DNA of 64,000 bases from Rhynochetos jubatus. Its lineage: Eukaryota > Chordata > Aves > Eurypygiformes > Rhynochetidae. Position 1 is the stretch's first letter, and every line of letters starts with the position of its first letter. The stretch lies in the NCBI GenBank assembly GCA_027574665.1, contig CM050666.1, positions 124,001 to 188,000 of the forward strand. The letters are read 5' to 3'. Positions 60,188 to 64,000 of this stretch are shown in pieces. A model generated the notes under the pieces. That model was not told the origin of the DNA and did no database searches. It was given only the letters and a program-made list of their open reading frames with translations. Both the position numbers and the translations under genes were made by a program.

Positions 60188-62480
60188 ATGCGCGGCTCGT
60201 TGAAGCGTCTGCCCGAACACGGACATCTAAAGCAGCACTGTAATGCGACCAAACAGAAAGAGTTAGGAGAGAATTTCTTGTCCCTTCTTGCTGCGCCTTT
60301 GCAGAGCACTGCGTGCCAGAGCAGCCGCATCGCTGTGTTGCTTGCAATCTCCAGTTCCAACAGTGCCACAGTTCCTCGGCAACAGAAAGAGCTAGGAAGG
60401 AATTGCTTACGCTGTTTTCTCTCGCTGTGCTCTAGCAGTTCGTTCCCTTTTCGGCAGAGCGCGGGACCGCTTGCAAAGCTTAGAAACAAACCTCTCCCTT
60501 TTCCTCCAAAAGGGAAAGAGCTACGAGGGAATTTCTTAGGGAAACCTTGTTTGTTTTGGCAGAGCACTGCATGCCTCTTAAGACAGAGCTCTGTATCCCC
60601 GGGAAAGTCGAAATCCACAGGGTCACCTTCTCTGTGCTAACAGGCTCGGAGAGGCTCGAATGCGCGGCTCGTTGAAGCGTCTGCCCGAACACGGACATCT
60701 AAAGCAGCACTGTAATGCGACCAAACAGAAAGAGTTAGGAGAGAATTTCTTGTCCCTTCTTGCTGCGCCTTTGCAGAGCACTGCGTGCCAGAGCAGCCGG
60801 ACCGCTGTGTTGCTTGCAATCTCCAGTTCCAACAGTGCCACAGTTCCTTGGCAACAGAAAGAGCTAGGAAGGAATTGCTTACGCTGTTTTCTCTCGCTGT
60901 GCTCTAGCAGTTCGTTCCCTTTTCGGCAGAGCGCGGGACCGCTCGCAAAGCTTAGAAACAAACCTCTCCCTTTTCCTCCAAAAGGGAAAGAGCTAGGAGA
61001 GAATTTCTTAGGGATACCTTGTTTGTTTTGGCAGAGCACTGCATGCCTCTTAAGACAGAGCTCTGTATCCCCGGGAAAGTCGAAATCCACAGGGTCACCT
61101 TCTCTGTGCTAACAGGCTCGGAGAGGCTCGAATGCGCGGCTCGTTGAAGCGTCTGCCCGAACACGGCCATCTGAAGCAGCACTGTAATGCGACCAAACAG
61201 AAAGAGTTAGGAGAGAATTTCTTGTCCCTTCTTGCTGCGCCTTTGCAGAGCACTGCGTGCCAGAGCAGCCGGACCGCTGTGTTGCTTGCAATCTCCAGTT
61301 ACAAGAGTGCCACAGTTCCTCGGCAACAGAAAGAGCTAGGAAGGAATTGCTTACGCTGTTTTCTCTCGCTGTGCTCTAGCAGTTCGTTCCCTTTTCGGCA
61401 GAGCGCGGGACCGCTTGCAAAGCTTAGAAACAAACCTCTCCCTTTTCCTCCAAAAGGGAAAGAGCTACGAGAGAATTTCTTAGGGAAACCTTGTTTGTTT
61501 TGGCAGAGCACTGCATGCCTCTTAAGACAGAGCTCTGTATCCCCGGGAAAGTCGAAATCCACAGGGTCACCTTCTCTGTGCTAACAGGCTCGGAGAGGCT
61601 CGAATGCACGGCTCGTTGAAGCGTCTGCCCGAACACGGCCATCTAAAGCAGCACTGTAATGCGACCAAACAGAAAGAGTTAGGAGAGAATTTCTTGTCCC
61701 TTCTTGCTGCGCCTTTGCAGAGCGCTGCGTGCCAGAGCAGCCGCATCGCTGTGTTGCTTGCAATCTCCAGTTCCAACAGTGCCACAGTTCCTTGGCAACA
61801 GAAAGAGCTAGGAAGGAATTGCTTACGCTGTTTTCTCTCGCTGTGCTCTAGCAGTTCGTTCCCTTTTCGGCAGAGCGCGGGACCGCTTGCAAAGCTTAGA
61901 AACAAACCTCTCCCTTTTCCTCCAAAAGGGAAAGAGCTAGGGGAGAATTTCTTAGGGAAACCTTGTTTGTTTTGGCAGAGCACTGCATGCCTCTTAAGAC
62001 AGAGCTCTGGATCCCCGGGAAAGTCGAAATCCACAGGGTCACCTTCTCTGTGCTAACAGGCTCGGAGAGGCTCGAATGCACGGCTCGTTGAAGCGTCTGC
62101 CCGAACACGGACATCTGAAGCAGCACTGTAATGCGACCAAACAGAAAGAGTTAGGAGAGAATTTCTTGTCCCTTCTTGCTGCGCCTTTGCAGAGCACTGC
62201 GTGCCAGAGCAGCCGGACCGCGGTGTTGCTTGCAATCTCCAGTTCCAAGAGTGCCACAGTTCCTCGGCAACAGAAAGAGCTAGGAAGGAATTGCTTACGC
62301 TGTTTTCTCTCGCTGTGCTCTAGCAGTTCGTTCCCTTTTCGGCAGAGCGCGGGACCGCTTGCAAAGCTTAGAAACAAACCTCTCCCTTTTCCTCCAAAAG
62401 GGAAAGAGCTACGAGGGAATTTCTTAGTGAAACCTTGTTTGTTTTGGCAGAGCACTGCATGCCTCTTAAGACAGAGCTCT

Positions 62481-63291
62481 GGATCACCTGCAAAGCCTAA
62501 ATCCAGAGGGACACCTTCTCTGTCCTAACAGGCTCGGAGAGGCTCGAATGCGCGGCTCGTTGAAGCGTCTGTCCGAACACGGACATCTAAAGCAGCACTG
62601 TAATGCGACCAAACAGAAAGACTTAGGAGAGAATTTCTTGTCCCTTCTTGCTGCGCCTTTGCAGAGCACTGCGTGCCAGAGCAGCCGGACCGCTGTGTTG
62701 CTTGCAATCTCCAGTTCCAACAGTGCCACAGTTCCTCGGCAACAGAAAGAGCTAGGAAGGAATTGCTTACGCTGTTTTCTCTCGCTGTGCTCTAGCAGTT
62801 CGTTCCCTTTTCGGCAGAGCACGGGACTGCTTGCAAAGCTTAGAAACAAACCTCTCCCTTTTCCTCCAAAAGGGAAAGAGCTACCAGAGAATTTCTTAGG
62901 GAAACCTTGTTTGTTTTGGCAGAGCACTGCATGCCTCTTAAGACAGAGCTCTGGATCACCTGCAAAGCCTAAATCCAGAGGGACACCTTGTGGTCCAAAT
63001 AGACTAGGACAATACAGAAAGAGCTAGGAAGGAATTGCTTGCACTGATTTCGCTTGCTGTGCTCTAGCAGTTCGTCCCCTTTTCAGCAGAACGCTGGACT
63101 GCTTGCAAAGCTTAGAAATAAACCTCTCCCTTTTCCTCCAAAGCGGAAAGAGCTACGAGAGAATTTCTTAGGGAAACCTTGTTTGTTTTGGCAGAGCACT
63201 GCATGCCTCTTAAGACAGAGCTCTGGATCCCCGGGAAAGTCGAAATCCACAGGGTCACCTTCTCTGTGCTAACAGGCTCGGAGAGGCTCGA
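62481..63291 (+). repeat. Divergent and partly deleted satellite block
   Basis: At 62481-62528 and again near 62952-62989 the usual CTGTATCCCCGGGAAAG end is replaced by CTGGATCACCTGCAAAGCC and related changes. After the second, about 25 bases of unrelated sequence (62990-63014, starting TGGTCCAAATAG) are followed by a heavily substituted middle subunit (63017-63145) and a third subunit. The linker and first subunit are missing, so the phase shifts from 472 to 744 bp between landmarks at 62548 and 63292. Confidence 0.85.
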
Positions 63292-64000
63292 ATGCGCGGC
63301 TCGTTGAAGCGTCTGCCCGAACACGGACATCTGAAGCAGCACTGTAATGCGACCAAACAGAAAGAGTTAGGAGAGAATTTCTTGTCCCTTCTTGCTGCGC
63401 CTTTGCAGAGCACTGCGTGCCAGAGCAGCCGGATCGCTGTGTTGCTTGCAATCTCCAGTTTCAAGAGTGCCACAGTTCCTCGGCAACAGAAAGAGCTAGG
63501 AAGGACTTGCTTACGCTGTTTTCTCTCGCTGTGCTCTAGCAGTTCGTTCCCTTTTCGGCAGAGCGCGGGACCGCTCGCAAAGCTCAGAAACAAACCTCTC
63601 CCTTTTCCTCCAAAAGGGAAAGAGCTAGGAGAGAATTTCTTAGGGAAACCTTGTTTGTTTTGGCAGAGCACTGCATGCCTCTTAAGACAGAGCTCTGTAT
63701 CCCCGGGAAAATCGAAATCCACAGGGTCACCTTCTCTGTGCTAACAGGCTCGGAGAGGCTCGAATGCGCGGCTCGTTGAAGCGTCTGCCCGAACACGGAC
63801 ATCTAAAGCAGCACTGTAATGCGACCAAAGAGAAAGAGTTAGGAGAGAATTTCTTGTCCCTTCTTGCTGCGCCTTTGCAGAGCACTGCGTGCCAGAGCAG
63901 CCGGATCGCTGTCTTGCTTGCAATCTCCAGTTCCAAGAGTGCCACAGTTCCTCGGCAACAGAAAGAGCTAGGAAGGAATTGCTTACGCTGTTTTCTCTCG

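Larger units (their letters stand above)
29075..64000 (+). repeat. 472-bp tandem satellite array, about 74 monomers
   Basis: The landmark GAGAGGCTCGAATGCGCGGC recurs every 472 bp from 29494 to 62530 without change of phase or orientation, then again from 63279 and 63751. The first monomer is missing about 39 bases, and the array runs out of the window. Monomers differ by only a few substitutions. Base composition is near balanced, in contrast to the GC-rich gene array. No centromere protein B box matches the consensus, and no transposon proteins or tRNA genes are present. Long open frames in monomers are discussed separately. I do not recognise the family. Confidence 0.97.

Noticed and set aside
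29075-64000. CRISPR array
   Set aside because: Regular 472-bp period with no short repeats separated by unique spacers, in eukaryotic DNA; this is a satellite.

Overview
The window is vertebrate nuclear DNA, most likely from a bird, or failing that another sauropsid, and probably from a microchromosome or another repeat-rich chromosome. Genes have GT-AG introns, a CpG-rich TATA-less promoter and a non-coding first exon. Every gene copy encodes a forkhead protein whose N-terminus, DNA-binding domain and C-terminal blocks match FOXJ1, the master regulator of motile cilia. The bird assignment is inference from GC richness, short introns and family resemblance. There are no bacterial features, RNA genes or recognisable transposon coding regions.

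Region 1 (1-29074) is a head-to-tail array of about 4.07-4.35 kb units, all on the plus strand. Each unit carries one FOXJ1-like gene: CpG promoter with non-coding exon 1, intron 1 built from repeated polypyrimidine/CAG modules, exon 2 (ATG through the first half of the forkhead domain), an intron of 614-702 bp, exon 3 (rest of the forkhead plus C-terminal region), and a TATAAA polyadenylation signal followed by GT-rich DNA. Seven copies have open, intact coding exons predicting proteins of 426, 440, 440, 440, 447, 426 and 426 residues. Copy 1 lacks its promoter because the window starts inside intron 1. An eighth unit is cut off just inside its CpG promoter/exon 1. The copies are nearly identical. 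They differ in a 21-bp coding minisatellite (5-8 heptads), a TTCC microsatellite, a poly-G tract and intron-1 module number. All seven share an apparent +1 frameshift that replaces the ancestral FOXJ1 C-terminus.

Region 2 (29075-64000) is a tandem satellite of 472-bp monomers, about 74 copies, in one orientation to the window edge. Each monomer is itself an ancient trimer of about 129-bp subunits plus an 85-bp linker. Diagnostic variants recur with higher-order periods: five monomers (2,360 bp) in two separate blocks, two monomers in another, and a 16-monomer offset. One divergent, partly deleted block lies at 62.5-63.3 kb. Nearly every monomer carries TGTTTGTTT, a forkhead-type site, and two overlapping antiparallel open frames of about 150 codons that look neutral.

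The most noteworthy aspects are the amplified FOXJ1-like family with a shared altered C-terminus, its clean fusion to a satellite through a dead promoter that shows CpG decay, and the forkhead-like site repeated through the satellite. A functional link between the last and the genes is speculation.
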